From Defluviitaleaceae bacterium (GTDB lineage Bacteria > Bacillota > Clostridia > Lachnospirales > WRAX01): a DNA stretch of 64,000 bases. Positions 30,731 through 40,350 of the stretch are shown here, one piece after another. The notes below the pieces were generated by a model. That model had not been told where the DNA came from. It saw only the letters and a list, made by a program, of their open reading frames with translations, and made no database searches. A program made the translations under genes and the position numbers. Positions within the stretch are counted from its first letter, which is position 1; each line of letters begins with the position of its first letter. The stretch lies in contig WRAC01000007.1 in NCBI GenBank assembly GCA_009780415.1, positions 1 through 64,000 of the forward strand, in the 5' to 3' direction.

Positions 30731-31603
30731 TTACCCTTTTACATCGCCCCCTGTCAATCCCTTCTCTATCGGATACCAAATTTCCATAATGGAGCCCGCC
30801 TCGTTTCCGTTAAAGCGTTCATCATAAAACTCCACGCAGTAGTGGCGGTTGTCCAAAAGCCTTTCGGTATAACCCTCGCCGTTTGACGCAAGCCATTCAT
30901 ACATGGCCTCGTTTTCGCTGTCATAGCCGTTCGCGGGGTATACGTCAAAGGACGCGTAAGCCGACGCGGGGATTTTGAATACAGTGTATCCGTCATCAAC
31001 CTGCTCGTCTGAAACGGCATACCCCGTATAAACAACGCATTTTTCGCCGTCATGCAGCCTAAACTCGTACCCGTTGTCAGACAGCTTATTCCTCAGCGGC
31101 TTTTCCCCGTTCAGCTTTTCAAATGCCTGCCAAACCTCAAGCGTATTAAAACCGTCGCCAACCGTACAGGCTATTATAATCTCGTTCCTTTTAATGATTT
31201 TCGGGTTCACAAAGACTCCTCCTCTTATTCTGTTGGTAAATTTCATAATCATTTCGTCCACAGTTACAATGACGGGTACGAATTCCTGCCTGCGGTATTC
31301 GCTTGGCGGCAATCCGTAGGCGCCGCGGAACGCCCGTGAAAACGCCTGCGCGGAGCTGTACCCGCAATCCAGGCCGACGCCAAGTATAGATTTGTCCGTA
31401 TCCGCAAGCTGGATACACGCGCGCATTAAACGCCTGTCGCGTATATACGCCGTTATTGCCTTACCCACGATAACCGAAAACATCCTGTGGAAATAGTACG
31501 GGGAAAAGTGGAAGCGCCTCGCCAGCGTTTCAAAGCTCATCGGCTCGTCCAAATGACTGTCGATGTACTCAAGCGCGTTCTTTATATTATCGAAATTACT
31601 CAT
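30731..31603 (-). CDS. AraC-family regulator with GyrI-like effector domain
   Basis: MSFETLARRFHFSPYYFHRMFSVIVGKAITAYIRDRRL...GYSSAQAFSRAFRGAYGLPPSEYR; C-terminal GyrI-like domain. Confidence 0.87.
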   Translation of the reverse strand: MSNFDNIKNALEYIDSHLDEPMSFETLARRFHFSPYYFHRMFSVIVGKAITAYIRDRRLMRACIQLADTDKSILGVGLDCGYSSAQAFSRAFRGAYGLPPSEYRRQEFVPVIVTVDEMIMKFTNRIRGGVFVNPKIIKRNEIIIACTVGDGFNTLEVWQAFEKLNGEKPLRNKLSDNGYEFRLHDGEKCVVYTGYAVSDEQVDDGYTVFKIPASAYASFDVYPANGYDSENEAMYEWLASNGEGYTERLLDNRHYCVEFYDERFNGNEAGSIMEIWYPIEKGLTGGDVKG

Positions 31604-31625
31604 AACCTTCCTCCCGTATACGGTT

Positions 31626-31640
31626 ATACAGCCGCTGTAT
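31626..31640. promoter_or_regulatory. Palindromic operator candidate upstream of an AraC-family gene
   Basis: atacagc-c-gctgtat, perfect 7+1+7, 23 bp upstream of the start at 31603. Confidence 0.5.
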
Positions 31641-31696
31641 GAGTATTATATCAGGTGATTACATAGGAGTCTTAACAATTCTTGCCTAATAATTTC

Positions 31697-32128
31697 TTAC
31701 CCGGAAAGCAATTTAATAAACGCGGCTTCAAAACACATGTCGTCTTCTTTCGTGCGCTTGGCCGGGCCTCTCGTTCTGCCGCCGCCCCTGCGCGCCCTCT
31801 GCCCTATATGCCGCTCCAGCAAAAGCCTTTCGATGTTCCCGTCCGTATAAATCAAACCATTCTGATTGACGGCCCTCGCGCCTTTGCCCAGAGCCATAGC
31901 CGCAAGCCCGTAATCCTGTGTCACCACGATATCCTCACGAAAAAGCAGGCCAATCAAAGCGAAATCCACGCTGTCGGCCTGCTTGTCCACCGTTATTATC
32001 GTGCTGTACCCGTCGTTCAGCTTATGCGAGGTGTCCGTTAGCATAATAACGGGGATATCCCGCTCCTTCGCCAGCCGGACGATTATATGCCTGACGGGGC
32101 ACGCGTCGGCGTCAACTAATATACGCAT
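31697..32128 (-). CDS. YaiI/YqxD family protein (DUF188)
   Basis: MRILVDADACPVRHIIVRLAKERDIPVIMLTDTSH...ADSVDFALIGLL...VTQDYGLAAMAL. Confidence 0.92.
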   Translation of the reverse strand: MRILVDADACPVRHIIVRLAKERDIPVIMLTDTSHKLNDGYSTIITVDKQADSVDFALIGLLFREDIVVTQDYGLAAMALGKGARAVNQNGLIYTDGNIERLLLERHIGQRARRGGGRTRGPAKRTKEDDMCFEAAFIKLLSG

Positions 32129-32157
32129 TATATTACCTGAACTCCTAATTTATTTCT

Positions 32158-33174
32158 TTATCTAAGCGCGGGTTCCAGCAGCGGGTATGTATTGATTTCC
32201 GAATTCCCCAGCGCTGAAATGACGGTCTTATTCCCGGGGACATAGGCGGTAAAAAAGTCAACCCCGGAATCCCCGCCCACGGCAAAGTAAACAGCGCCGT
32301 CCTCCCGGCCATTAATATACACGCCAAGTCCGTAATAACAGCCGTCATCATCCCCGTTCCTGCTTACATGCGGCTTCAAAAAAACTTTCGTCATTTCCTC
32401 CGAAAGAACCTTGTTTGAAAAGACCGCGCGCCACAGCTTGTCCAAATCATCCGCGCAGGTGAACAACCCGCCATCGGCTCCGCCTATCACAGGCATGTTA
32501 AAGATGTTTGTCCGCCATTCCCCGTTTTCATCCCCCATATATCCCAAGGCGGTATTGGCGGGCAGCGCATCCATGCGGTAAAAGCCCGTATGCGCAAGGC
32601 CGCAGGGCGCAATTACGGCATCGCGTACATACTGCTGATAAGAAAGCCCGCTTACCGCCTCCGCCACCAAGCCCAGCAAAACATAACCGGCGTTCGAGTA
32701 TCCAAACCGCGCCCCCGGCTCAAACTTAGGCGGCAGCGGCGTAATCATGGGCAGATAATATTCAAGCCGCTCCCATAAATACACAGGATACCGGTTATAC
32801 AACATTTGCAGCTGCCCCATGCTGTCCTCGGTTTCCTCGTCAATATAATCGCCGATGCCGGACGTATGCGTCAGCAGATGGAAAACAGTCACCCTCTCGT
32901 CAATCCGCCCCAGGTCAAAACGCAGTAAATCGCATATCCTGCTGTCAAGCGTCAGTTTTTTATCGTCAATAAGCTTACACACGGCCAGCCCCGTAAACAT
33001 CTTGGTGCCGGAAGCGATGCCAAAAGCGGTATCGCGGTTATTCAAGAGACTTTCGTTCCTGTTGCGGAACCCCCGGCATTCCTCAAATACCACGCCAAGC
33101 TCGTTCCTGGCTGAAAACACCCCGGAAAAGTTTTTTGCATTATGCCATTCGTTCCATATTTGCGCTATATCCAT
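32158..33174 (-). CDS. Beta-lactamase-like serine hydrolase
   Basis: GIASGTKMFTGLAVCKLID (SxxK), YSNAGYVLLG (YxN), HLLTHTSGI. Confidence 0.85.
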   Translation of the reverse strand: MDIAQIWNEWHNAKNFSGVFSARNELGVVFEECRGFRNRNESLLNNRDTAFGIASGTKMFTGLAVCKLIDDKKLTLDSRICDLLRFDLGRIDERVTVFHLLTHTSGIGDYIDEETEDSMGQLQMLYNRYPVYLWERLEYYLPMITPLPPKFEPGARFGYSNAGYVLLGLVAEAVSGLSYQQYVRDAVIAPCGLAHTGFYRMDALPANTALGYMGDENGEWRTNIFNMPVIGGADGGLFTCADDLDKLWRAVFSNKVLSEEMTKVFLKPHVSRNGDDDGCYYGLGVYINGREDGAVYFAVGGDSGVDFFTAYVPGNKTVISALGNSEINTYPLLEPALR

Positions 33175-33186
33175 AAAATCCTCCGT

Positions 33187-35259
33187 TTATTTATCAAACT
33201 TCATATCCTTTAAAGCCGCGAAGGGACTATCCTTATCGCCGCTTTTCCGCTTGTTTTGATTTTCGAGAAATGCCTGCAGCTCCCTCTTGTTCATGCCGTC
33301 GCTTTTTTCGCGCCGCCGTTCGCTGAATGACAGGTTCACGCGCGTATTGCATTCCCTGTCCTGGCAAACCAGCATTTCACCCTTCTTTCCCTTCACTATA
33401 AGCATAAACTTGCCGCAGCCCGGGCATTTGTCCCTTGTCATGTTATCATGTTTGAAGGTTTCGCTGCTGGCCTTGATTTCCTTTATGATTGCGGCTGTGT
33501 ATTGCCTGATTTCCTGTATAAAAGCTTCCTTGCCAAGTTTCCCTTTGGAAATCGCCGAAAGCTTCTGCTCCCAAAGCCCCGTAAGCTCGGGTGACTTCAA
33601 ATCCTTAGGTACAAGCGCAAGCAATTGCCGCCCTTTAGATGTTGAAAAAATCTCCTTGCCCTTTTTCTCAATCAAAAAGTTATCGAACAGCTTCTCAATA
33701 ATATCAGCCCGCGTCGCGACAGTCCCCAAACCGCCGGTTTTCTCAAGCGTCTCCGCAAGTGCCTTATCCTTTGTATCCATATATTTGGCGGGGTTTTCCA
33801 TAGCGGATAAAAGGCTCGCGTCGTTAAAGGGAGGCGGCGGGCTAGTTTTGCCTTCGGTCAGCTTAATGCCTCGGATGTTGATTTTATCGCCGTTTTTGAA
33901 CTTAGGCAGGGTTTGCGGCGGCGCTTCATCCTCTTCATCATCCGTATCGCCGCCCTTGTACACTTCCTTGAATCCCTGCGAAAGGACAACCTTCCCGCTT
34001 GCCGTAAAAACCTCATGCCCTATCTTAAACCTTACCGCCGTCTGTTCATACTCGAAAGGCGGGTAAAACACGGACAGGAAGCGCGTTACAACCAAATCGT
34101 AAACCCTCCACTCCCTATCGCTTAATGAAACCGCGCTGACGGCCTGTTCTGTGGGGATTATGGCGTGATGGTCGCTGAGCCTCGCGTCGTCAACGAAATT
34201 AGCGTTGGCGCGTATGGGCCCGCGCAGGATCTGCGCGGAAATACGGGAATGCTGTTTTGCGCTGCATGCCTTCACCCTGTCATTAAGGGTCGGGACGATA
34301 TCCGATGAAATATAGCGCGAATCCGTGCGCGGATATGTCAGGGCCTTGTGTTCCTCGTAAAGCTTCTGCATGAGCGCCAGAGTTTCCTTGGGCGAGTAAC
34401 CAAAACGTTTGCTGGCATCGCGCTGCAGCTCCGTCAGGTCATAAAGCTTAGGCGGATATTTTTTCTTAACGGTTTTATCCACGCCGATTACCGTTGCTTC
34501 CCTCTGTCCCTGCAACTGCTTTAAAATCCCGTCAATACGCTCCTTCTCAAAACATCTCGCCGAACCGCCCTTATCCGACCAATTCATCGCAAAGGTTCCG
34601 GCATCCGCCGCAAGTCCGTAAAAAGCCTGCGGCACAAACCTGCGTATCTCTTCCTCGCGCTTAACGATAATCGAAACCGTCGGCGTCTGCACCCTTCCAG
34701 CCGAGAGCGGGCTGTTAAACTTCGTGGTCAGGCAGCGCGTGGCGTTTATGCCCACCAGCCAATCCGCCTCCGCCCGCGCCTTTGCCGAATCGCAGAGGTC
34801 CTTGTACAGCTTGCCGTCCTTCAGCCCGGCGAAGCCCTCGCGAATGGCTTTATCCGTGACGCTGGATATCCACAGGCGCTTTATCGGCTTGTTGCAGCCG
34901 GCCTTCTCAATGATCCAGCGCGCTACAAGCTCGCCCTCGCGCCCGGCGTCCGTGGCGATAATTATGCCCGACACGTCCTTGCGGTGTAAAATGTCCCGTA
35001 CCGCGCGGAACTGCTTTGAAGTCTGCGGAATGACGACAAGCTGTAACTTTTGAGGCATAATGGGCAGATGGTCTATATCCCAATTCTTATATTTTTTATC
35101 GTAGTCCTCCGGCTCCGCCAAAGTAACCAAGTGCCCAAGCGCCCACGTAACCACATACTGCGCACTCTCCAAAAAGCCGCTCCCGCCGTTCCTGCAGCCG
35201 AGAACCCTCGCTATATCCTTGCCAACCGACGGTTTTTCGGCAATAATCACTGTTTTCAT
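33187..35259 (-). CDS. topB: DNA topoisomerase III
   Basis: TVIIAEKPSVGKDIARVLG, ATDAGREGELVARWI, LTYPRTDSRYISSD; C-terminal zinc-ribbon-like CPGCGKFMLIVKGKKGEMLVCQDREC. Confidence 0.93.
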   Translation of the reverse strand: MKTVIIAEKPSVGKDIARVLGCRNGGSGFLESAQYVVTWALGHLVTLAEPEDYDKKYKNWDIDHLPIMPQKLQLVVIPQTSKQFRAVRDILHRKDVSGIIIATDAGREGELVARWIIEKAGCNKPIKRLWISSVTDKAIREGFAGLKDGKLYKDLCDSAKARAEADWLVGINATRCLTTKFNSPLSAGRVQTPTVSIIVKREEEIRRFVPQAFYGLAADAGTFAMNWSDKGGSARCFEKERIDGILKQLQGQREATVIGVDKTVKKKYPPKLYDLTELQRDASKRFGYSPKETLALMQKLYEEHKALTYPRTDSRYISSDIVPTLNDRVKACSAKQHSRISAQILRGPIRANANFVDDARLSDHHAIIPTEQAVSAVSLSDREWRVYDLVVTRFLSVFYPPFEYEQTAVRFKIGHEVFTASGKVVLSQGFKEVYKGGDTDDEEDEAPPQTLPKFKNGDKINIRGIKLTEGKTSPPPPFNDASLLSAMENPAKYMDTKDKALAETLEKTGGLGTVATRADIIEKLFDNFLIEKKGKEIFSTSKGRQLLALVPKDLKSPELTGLWEQKLSAISKGKLGKEAFIQEIRQYTAAIIKEIKASSETFKHDNMTRDKCPGCGKFMLIVKGKKGEMLVCQDRECNTRVNLSFSERRREKSDGMNKRELQAFLENQNKRKSGDKDSPFAALKDMKFDK

Positions 35260-35282
35260 AATTAATCACCCACAAAATGGCA

Positions 35283-35302
35283 GGGGCGACCTGAGGTCGC
35301 CC
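35283..35302. repeat. Short palindromic repeat, copy C
   Basis: ggggcgacctgaggtcgccc between topB and the CD3324-family gene. Confidence 0.7.
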
Positions 35303-35309
35303 GTTTGTC

Positions 35310-35591
35310 TTAAGCCTGCATTTTCGCTTTATTGTTATAAATAATTTTACGGATGCTTGCTTCCGATAAACAGAAGTCCTTGATAAGCTCGTTTATGGTG
35401 GCGCCGTTGTTGTAGCAGTTTATTATTGATATATTTCTTGAATAAACCTCTTCACGCAAGCCGCTTAACTGCCCCCAGGAAGCTTTCACTTCGTCTTTCT
35501 TAGGTATGTACAGCATTTCGCCGCACAAATGTTTCTGGACTTCTTTCAACAGCTCAGGCGGAAGAACATCCCTTCCGTTTTTGTATTTCAA
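35310..35591 (-). CDS. CD3324-family small HTH protein
   Basis: MKYKNGRDVLPPELLKEVQKHLCGEMLYIPKK...SWGQ.SGLREEVYSRN...ATINELIKDFCLSEASIRKIIYN; TTG start with aaggagg. Confidence 0.75.
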   Translation of the reverse strand: MKYKNGRDVLPPELLKEVQKHLCGEMLYIPKKDEVKASWGQLSGLREEVYSRNISIINCYNNGATINELIKDFCLSEASIRKIIYNNKAKMQA

Positions 35592-35743
35592 AAATGAAAA
35601 CCTCCTTAAAAATACGAGTAGTTTGCGCTTTAATTTCGATTTTCATTTTCACACCTCCTTTCTATATTCAAAAAACCAGCGAATGTGTCAAACAGATTAC
35701 AACTTAGTGACAACTGTGTTACAGAGCATGTTTCAATGAAATC

Positions 35744-35763
35744 GGCGGGGCAAAAGCCCCGCC
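35744..35763. other. Strong GC hairpin in the leader region
   Basis: ggcggggcaaaagccccgcc. Confidence 0.7.
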
Positions 35764-35897
35764 TTGCCCCTTTTAGGTTAGGACAAAACCACCCTATTCT
35801 TAGTCAAACCCACATCATCTCCTTTCGTTTTAGATTTAAGGGTTTTGCCTTGACCAGCCGTGAATGGACTCCATCACGGACTAATCGCGGCAAATAC

Positions 35898-35926
35898 ATT
35901 TTAAACCATCTCTAAGGAGATTGCAA
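35898..35926 (-). promoter_or_regulatory. Predicted sigma-A promoter (minus strand) for the CD3324-family leader
   Basis: Minus strand: TTGCAA (35926-35921), 17 bp, TAAAAT (35903-35898). Confidence 0.6.
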
Positions 35927-35951
35927 CATAAAAATTGTTTTATACTAATTA

Positions 35952-36392
35952 TTACCATCCGAATAAAGTAAACGGAACTCTATCCCTATAAAAATTTATC
36001 GCCGCAAACACGTAATCGACCGTATTAACAGGCAGGCTATCAATATCGGCCCAGATAAGCTCATCGCATTTTTCAGGCTCCGTATTCTTAACGCACCCGC
36101 TCCATTTATCGCAGCTAAAGAAATAATCAATTCTTTCCTCGGTTTCCTTTTTTCTATGCATAACCTGCACAATTTCAAGGTTTTCCAGAAGTATATCAAT
36201 TCCCGATTCTTCTTTGGCTTCCCTTGTCATCGCGGTAAAAACATCCTCTCCGCCGTCCAGATGCCCGGCGGGCACGCTGTAATTTCCATCCTCATAGCCC
36301 GTATTAAACCGTTTTAAGAGTAAAATTTTATTTTCTTTCAATAAAAATAAATGAACCGCCACAGGTAAAACCGCTCTTGGCAAACCGCGCAC
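35952..36392 (-). CDS. NUDIX hydrolase
   Basis: Nudix box GHLDGGEDVFTAMTREAKEESGI. Confidence 0.92.
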   Translation of the reverse strand: MRGLPRAVLPVAVHLFLLKENKILLLKRFNTGYEDGNYSVPAGHLDGGEDVFTAMTREAKEESGIDILLENLEIVQVMHRKKETEERIDYFFSCDKWSGCVKNTEPEKCDELIWADIDSLPVNTVDYVFAAINFYRDRVPFTLFGW

Positions 36393-36402
36393 TCCTCTTA
36401 TG

Positions 36403-36714
36403 TTAAAATCTTATCAAACCAACCAGACCCGCAAGCATAATTGCAACCGCGTCCACAAGGAAATAACCGAAGATGGGAGAAAAATCAATGTAAGAATTTG
36501 CGCCGCGAACGGGCGACCGCTGCAGCATATTTCGAAGCGGCCCGAGGATAGGTTCAGTCAGCGCGTGTACAAACGAAAAAATCTGTCCGCCAACGCCAAA
36601 CCCTCCGCGGGCGCGAAAAAACCACGACATAATTATGCGCGCAAAGAACAGAAGCTTTATAACCCGGGCAAATACAAAGATAACCTCTTGTATGAAATAG
36701 CCGCCGCCGGACAT
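36403..36714 (-). CDS. YggT family membrane protein
   Basis: FFARIIMSWFF...VHALTEPILGPLRNMLQR...IDFSPIFGYFLVDAV. Confidence 0.9.
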   Translation of the reverse strand: MSGGGYFIQEVIFVFARVIKLLFFARIIMSWFFRARGGFGVGGQIFSFVHALTEPILGPLRNMLQRSPVRGANSYIDFSPIFGYFLVDAVAIMLAGLVGLIRF

Positions 36715-36719
36715 ATTCC

Positions 36720-37295
36720 CTACCTAAGCCCCGTTTTGAAAGTGGGAAGGAAGGTGGCGAATTCCATCGCTTCTTCGATGTCGTTCTCTATTTCCCAGCC
36801 CTTAGGCGCAAATACGAATGATTTGGGGGAGGCGCTTTCAATGGTGCCGTCGATAGCGTGGGTAACGCCCGAAAGGAAATCGACAATACGCTGCGCCATA
36901 TCATGCTTCACATCGTCAAGTATAACATATATCTGGCAGTTGGCTTTAAGCTTGTCGCTTATAATGCAGCATTCGTCAATAGACCGGGGTTTTGTGATGT
37001 ATGTTTTCCGCTTCTGCGGGCCCGAGTCGATATGGCGTATTTTTTCCCCTCTGGCAGACCACGGCGTCTCCAAACCCAGTTCCTTAGCTTCGCCGTGCAT
37101 AATCGTGAAACGCCTGGTTTCGTCAAAATACGACGCTTTCCTGTCAAAGTCCGCATCCCTGGCGTCCTCTTCGTCACTATAATCCTCGCCGTATCCGTCC
37201 TCGCCATACTCCGGGCCGTACTCGCCCGCTCCTCCGCCGCCAACCCTAAGCGCAAAGTTGTTCACGCGGTCGGCAAGACTCTTAAAAAATCCCAT
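36720..37295 (-). CDS. sepF: Cell division protein SepF
   Basis: Acidic linker plus core YITKPRSIDECCIISDKLKANCQIYVILDDVKHDMAQRIVDFLSGVTHAIDGTIESASPKSFVFAPKGWEI. Confidence 0.92.
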   Translation of the reverse strand: MGFFKSLADRVNNFALRVGGGGAGEYGPEYGEDGYGEDYSDEEDARDADFDRKASYFDETRRFTIMHGEAKELGLETPWSARGEKIRHIDSGPQKRKTYITKPRSIDECCIISDKLKANCQIYVILDDVKHDMAQRIVDFLSGVTHAIDGTIESASPKSFVFAPKGWEIENDIEEAMEFATFLPTFKTGLR

Positions 37296-37335
37296 TTAAA
37301 TAGCCTCCGTTCTATTTATTTATAATCATATTTAC

Positions 37336-38040
37336 TTAAATATAATCCCTCGCGCCGAATATAGCCGTACCGACGCGTACCATCGTCGCGCCCTGTTCCA
37401 CTGCCACCTCATAGTCCAGCGTCATCCCCATTGAAAGCACGCCGAGCCTCTTCCCATTACGGAAAAGATTGCCGTTTATGTCATTTAATATATCAGCCAT
37501 TTTCTGGAAATGCGGTCTGTTTTCTTCCGGATTATCCACAAAAGGGGCCACGCACATCAACCCCCGTATGTTTATATTTCCAAACCCCAAAGCGCCGCAG
37601 ACGAAATCAAAAACCCGCTCCGGAAATATCCCGTATTTCGATTCCTCCTTCGCGATGTTTACCTCAACCAGCACATCCATTACCTTGCCAATTTCAGACG
37701 CCTGTTTATCAATCAACGCCGCAAGCTTCATGCTGTCAACGGAATGGATCATGTCCGACGATGCCACGGCATGCTTAACCTTGTTGCTTTGTAAATGGCC
37801 GATCATGTGCCAGCTTAAATCCGGCAGCGTATCCGCCAGCGCTTCCCTCTTTGCCAAAAGCTCCTGCACCCGGTTTTCGCCCGCAATATTTATACCGCCC
37901 CGCGCCATCTGGATTACACTGTCCGGCCCAACCGTCTTGGTAACGCCTATAACAGCAACATCCTCCGGCTTCCGCCCCGCCCGGAGCGCGGCCTCCGCCA
38001 CTTTGTTCAAAACAATCCGCGCGTTTTCCGCTATACCCAT
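37336..38040 (-). CDS. yggS: YggS family pyridoxal-phosphate-binding protein
   Basis: AVIGVTKTVGPDSVIQMARGGINIAGENRVQELLAK, WHMIGHLQSNKVKHAV, LSMGMTLDYEVAVEQGATMVRVGTAIFGAR. Confidence 0.93.
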   Translation of the reverse strand: MGIAENARIVLNKVAEAALRAGRKPEDVAVIGVTKTVGPDSVIQMARGGINIAGENRVQELLAKREALADTLPDLSWHMIGHLQSNKVKHAVASSDMIHSVDSMKLAALIDKQASEIGKVMDVLVEVNIAKEESKYGIFPERVFDFVCGALGFGNINIRGLMCVAPFVDNPEENRPHFQKMADILNDINGNLFRNGKRLGVLSMGMTLDYEVAVEQGATMVRVGTAIFGARDYI

Positions 38041-38049
38041 AAAACGCTC

Positions 38050-39612
38050 CTAATAAATCATCTGGTTTTCCACCACATTGGACGCGTCGGACACGATACG
38101 GTCCTGTACGCGCACCCCCGGGTTTCTGGCGGGGTCTATGATGGTGAAGTTGACGTTTTCAAAAACGTCGCCGGAAAGGATAATGCGCCTGAACACAGCC
38201 ATCCCGCTGTTGGTGACATAAACGCCTTTTATTTCCTCCGTTTGCGTAATCATGCGGGTTTCGCCGATTCTGTCCGGCACGATAAGTATATCGTAAAGGT
38301 TGATATCGTTAAGTTCCGCAATAATACTCACAAAATTATTATCCGATCCGAATGTTGTAAGCGGGATCTGATCATAACCGCCCGTCCCGCTGTTGAAGCG
38401 CAGCACCGTTCGCAGGCCGTTTACAACGGTTATGCATTCCTCCGGTATCCTGTATAGCGTCTTGCTGACGATCGCCGAGTTCGGGATTTTCAACCCCTCG
38501 GTTAACCCTTCCTTAATCTTAAAACTGACGGCGCGTCGGTCAAGGAAGTTTGTCACATGGCGGTTCACGCTTAAAACCACATATGCCTCGCCCGTTTGGC
38601 GGTCTGTCTCCAGTATGAAAACACTCGTCTCCAGCGCGCCGTAATAACCGCTGCCGTCGTCAACATATATAGTGCGCGGACGTCCTGCCGCCCAGCCGTC
38701 AACCTGATCCAGAGGCAGATAAGCCGCTATGTACCACTCGTTCGAGTTTACCGTCTTAAACACCGGGTCGCCGGGATAGACGACGGAAGGAATGTAGATA
38801 TTATTGAAATCGACGTCTGTAAGCGTTTCCTCCTTCGTCAAAACCCTGAGCCTTGCGGTTGTCAGGATTTCTTCGAACCCATCCGTTTTATAGCTGATTG
38901 TACCGGACGCCCTCACGCGCATTTCGCTTATCGCCGCGCCAAGCTGGTTCTGGAAGATATCGCGTTCGGTGGACAGTGTCTTCAACGCGCCCTGGCTTTC
39001 GTTAAACAGCAGTTCGTTGCGGTGGCTTATCAGTTGGTCAACCCTATGCGTCAGGGTATACATGGCCTGTGTGTCCAGAGCGTTGATGGAAAGCGCTGTA
39101 TTATCCACAGCGCGTGTCAGCTGCGTGCCTATGCCGCGTATCTCGTTTTCCACGGCGGAGCTGAAATTGCGCCCCGCCTGCGCGCGCAGTATGTTTTCCT
39201 CTATATTCAATATGGTTTCAATGTGCCTGCGCACGGTTTCCTCGTCACGGACGCTTGCCGCCGGGTTTCCCGCGCTTATCCTTTCCTTGTCCTGCCTGTA
39301 ATACATTACGCGCCCCTGCGCGTCGGCCCTGTAGACGGTTTCGTCCCGTACAATGACGCCCGTGAAAACAACGACGGGTTCAATACTGCCGAAAACAACC
39401 ACGGTTTCCGGCACCTTTTCCCGTGCCAGAAACGTATAGATATAGCCGCTGAGATACACTACAAGCAGGATCAGCATAAAACCCAGCAGCACGCCGCCGT
39501 CGTTGTAACGCCGCTTTTTTTTGCGCGGGCCGTTGTCATCAAGCACGCTGTAGCCCTGTTTTGAAACCCCGCTTTCGGCGTAGCTCCTCTGTTTTACGCG
39601 GTACTCCGCCAT
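38050..39612 (-). CDS. HlyD-like membrane/extracytoplasmic protein
   Basis: N-terminal TM (GFMLILLVVYLSGYIYTF), lipoyl-like/adaptor C-terminal half; next to yggS-sepF. Confidence 0.7.
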   Translation of the reverse strand: MAEYRVKQRSYAESGVSKQGYSVLDDNGPRKKKRRYNDGGVLLGFMLILLVVYLSGYIYTFLAREKVPETVVVFGSIEPVVVFTGVIVRDETVYRADAQGRVMYYRQDKERISAGNPAASVRDEETVRRHIETILNIEENILRAQAGRNFSSAVENEIRGIGTQLTRAVDNTALSINALDTQAMYTLTHRVDQLISHRNELLFNESQGALKTLSTERDIFQNQLGAAISEMRVRASGTISYKTDGFEEILTTARLRVLTKEETLTDVDFNNIYIPSVVYPGDPVFKTVNSNEWYIAAYLPLDQVDGWAAGRPRTIYVDDGSGYYGALETSVFILETDRQTGEAYVVLSVNRHVTNFLDRRAVSFKIKEGLTEGLKIPNSAIVSKTLYRIPEECITVVNGLRTVLRFNSGTGGYDQIPLTTFGSDNNFVSIIAELNDINLYDILIVPDRIGETRMITQTEEIKGVYVTNSGMAVFRRIILSGDVFENVNFTIIDPARNPGVRVQDRIVSDASNVVENQMIY

Positions 39613-39613
39613 C

Positions 39614-40348
39614 TTACATCAAATCCTTCAACTCTATCCTGCCCAGTGTTTCGCCGACGGGGTCGCGTATGATCAAATCGGCGCGGTAATCGAGGTTTGT
39701 CTCGGTTTTATTTATTATTACAATATATCTTCCCCTAAAGTAGCCTAAAAATCCGGCGACCGGATAAACCTGCAAGCTTGTACCTGCCACGATAAGCATG
39801 TCCGCCGCGGCTATGCGGTTCACCGCCGCGGAAATGGCGTTATGGTCAAGTTCCTCACCATACAGCGTAACCTTGGGGCGTATAATGCCGCCGCATTCGC
39901 AGCGGGGAACGCCCGTGCTGTTCAGCAGCGCCTCCGTGCCGTATTTCATTCCGCAAGCCATGCAAAACCCTTGGCGAATGCTCCCGTGCATCTCAATAAC
40001 GTTTTCCGATCCGGCGGCTTGGTGCAGCCCGTCAATGTTCTGCGTTATTACGGCGGCAAGCTTTCCGGCGCTTTCAAGCTCCGCTAGCTTCAAATGCGCC
40101 ATATTCGGCTTTGCGTCCATGTAGACCAGCCTTTTCCTGTAGAAATCAAAAAAATGTTCCGGCTGGGATTCAAGGAAGCCGATGGATATAATTTCCTCCG
40201 GCGGGATACGGTGGCCTTTTTCCGTGTAAATACCTTTGGAACTGCGGAAATCGGGTATACCGCTCTCCGTGGACACCCCCGCCCCGCCGAAGAAAACGGT
40301 GGAGGAGCTTGATTTTAACATCTCTGTCAGTGTTTTAACGGCATCCAT
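39614..40348 (-). CDS. Sir2 family NAD-dependent protein deacetylase
   Basis: FFGGAGVSTESGIPDFRSSKGIY, TQNIDGLHQAAGSENVIEMHGS, Cys4 zinc site (CMACGMKYG...CRCECGG-like). ATG at 40348. Confidence 0.92.
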   Translation of the reverse strand: MDAVKTLTEMLKSSSSTVFFGGAGVSTESGIPDFRSSKGIYTEKGHRIPPEEIISIGFLESQPEHFFDFYRKRLVYMDAKPNMAHLKLAELESAGKLAAVITQNIDGLHQAAGSENVIEMHGSIRQGFCMACGMKYGTEALLNSTGVPRCECGGIIRPKVTLYGEELDHNAISAAVNRIAAADMLIVAGTSLQVYPVAGFLGYFRGRYIVIINKTETNLDYRADLIIRDPVGETLGRIELKDLM

Positions 40349-40350
40349 AA

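Noticed and set aside
33187-35259. TopB as evidence for an integrative conjugative element
   Set aside because: TopB occurs on many ICEs, but no relaxase, T4SS or integrase gene is present in this window.
38596-39564. 322-aa plus-strand ORF antisense to the HlyD-like gene
   Set aside because: No recognisable domain or RBS; shadow ORF of 38050-39612.
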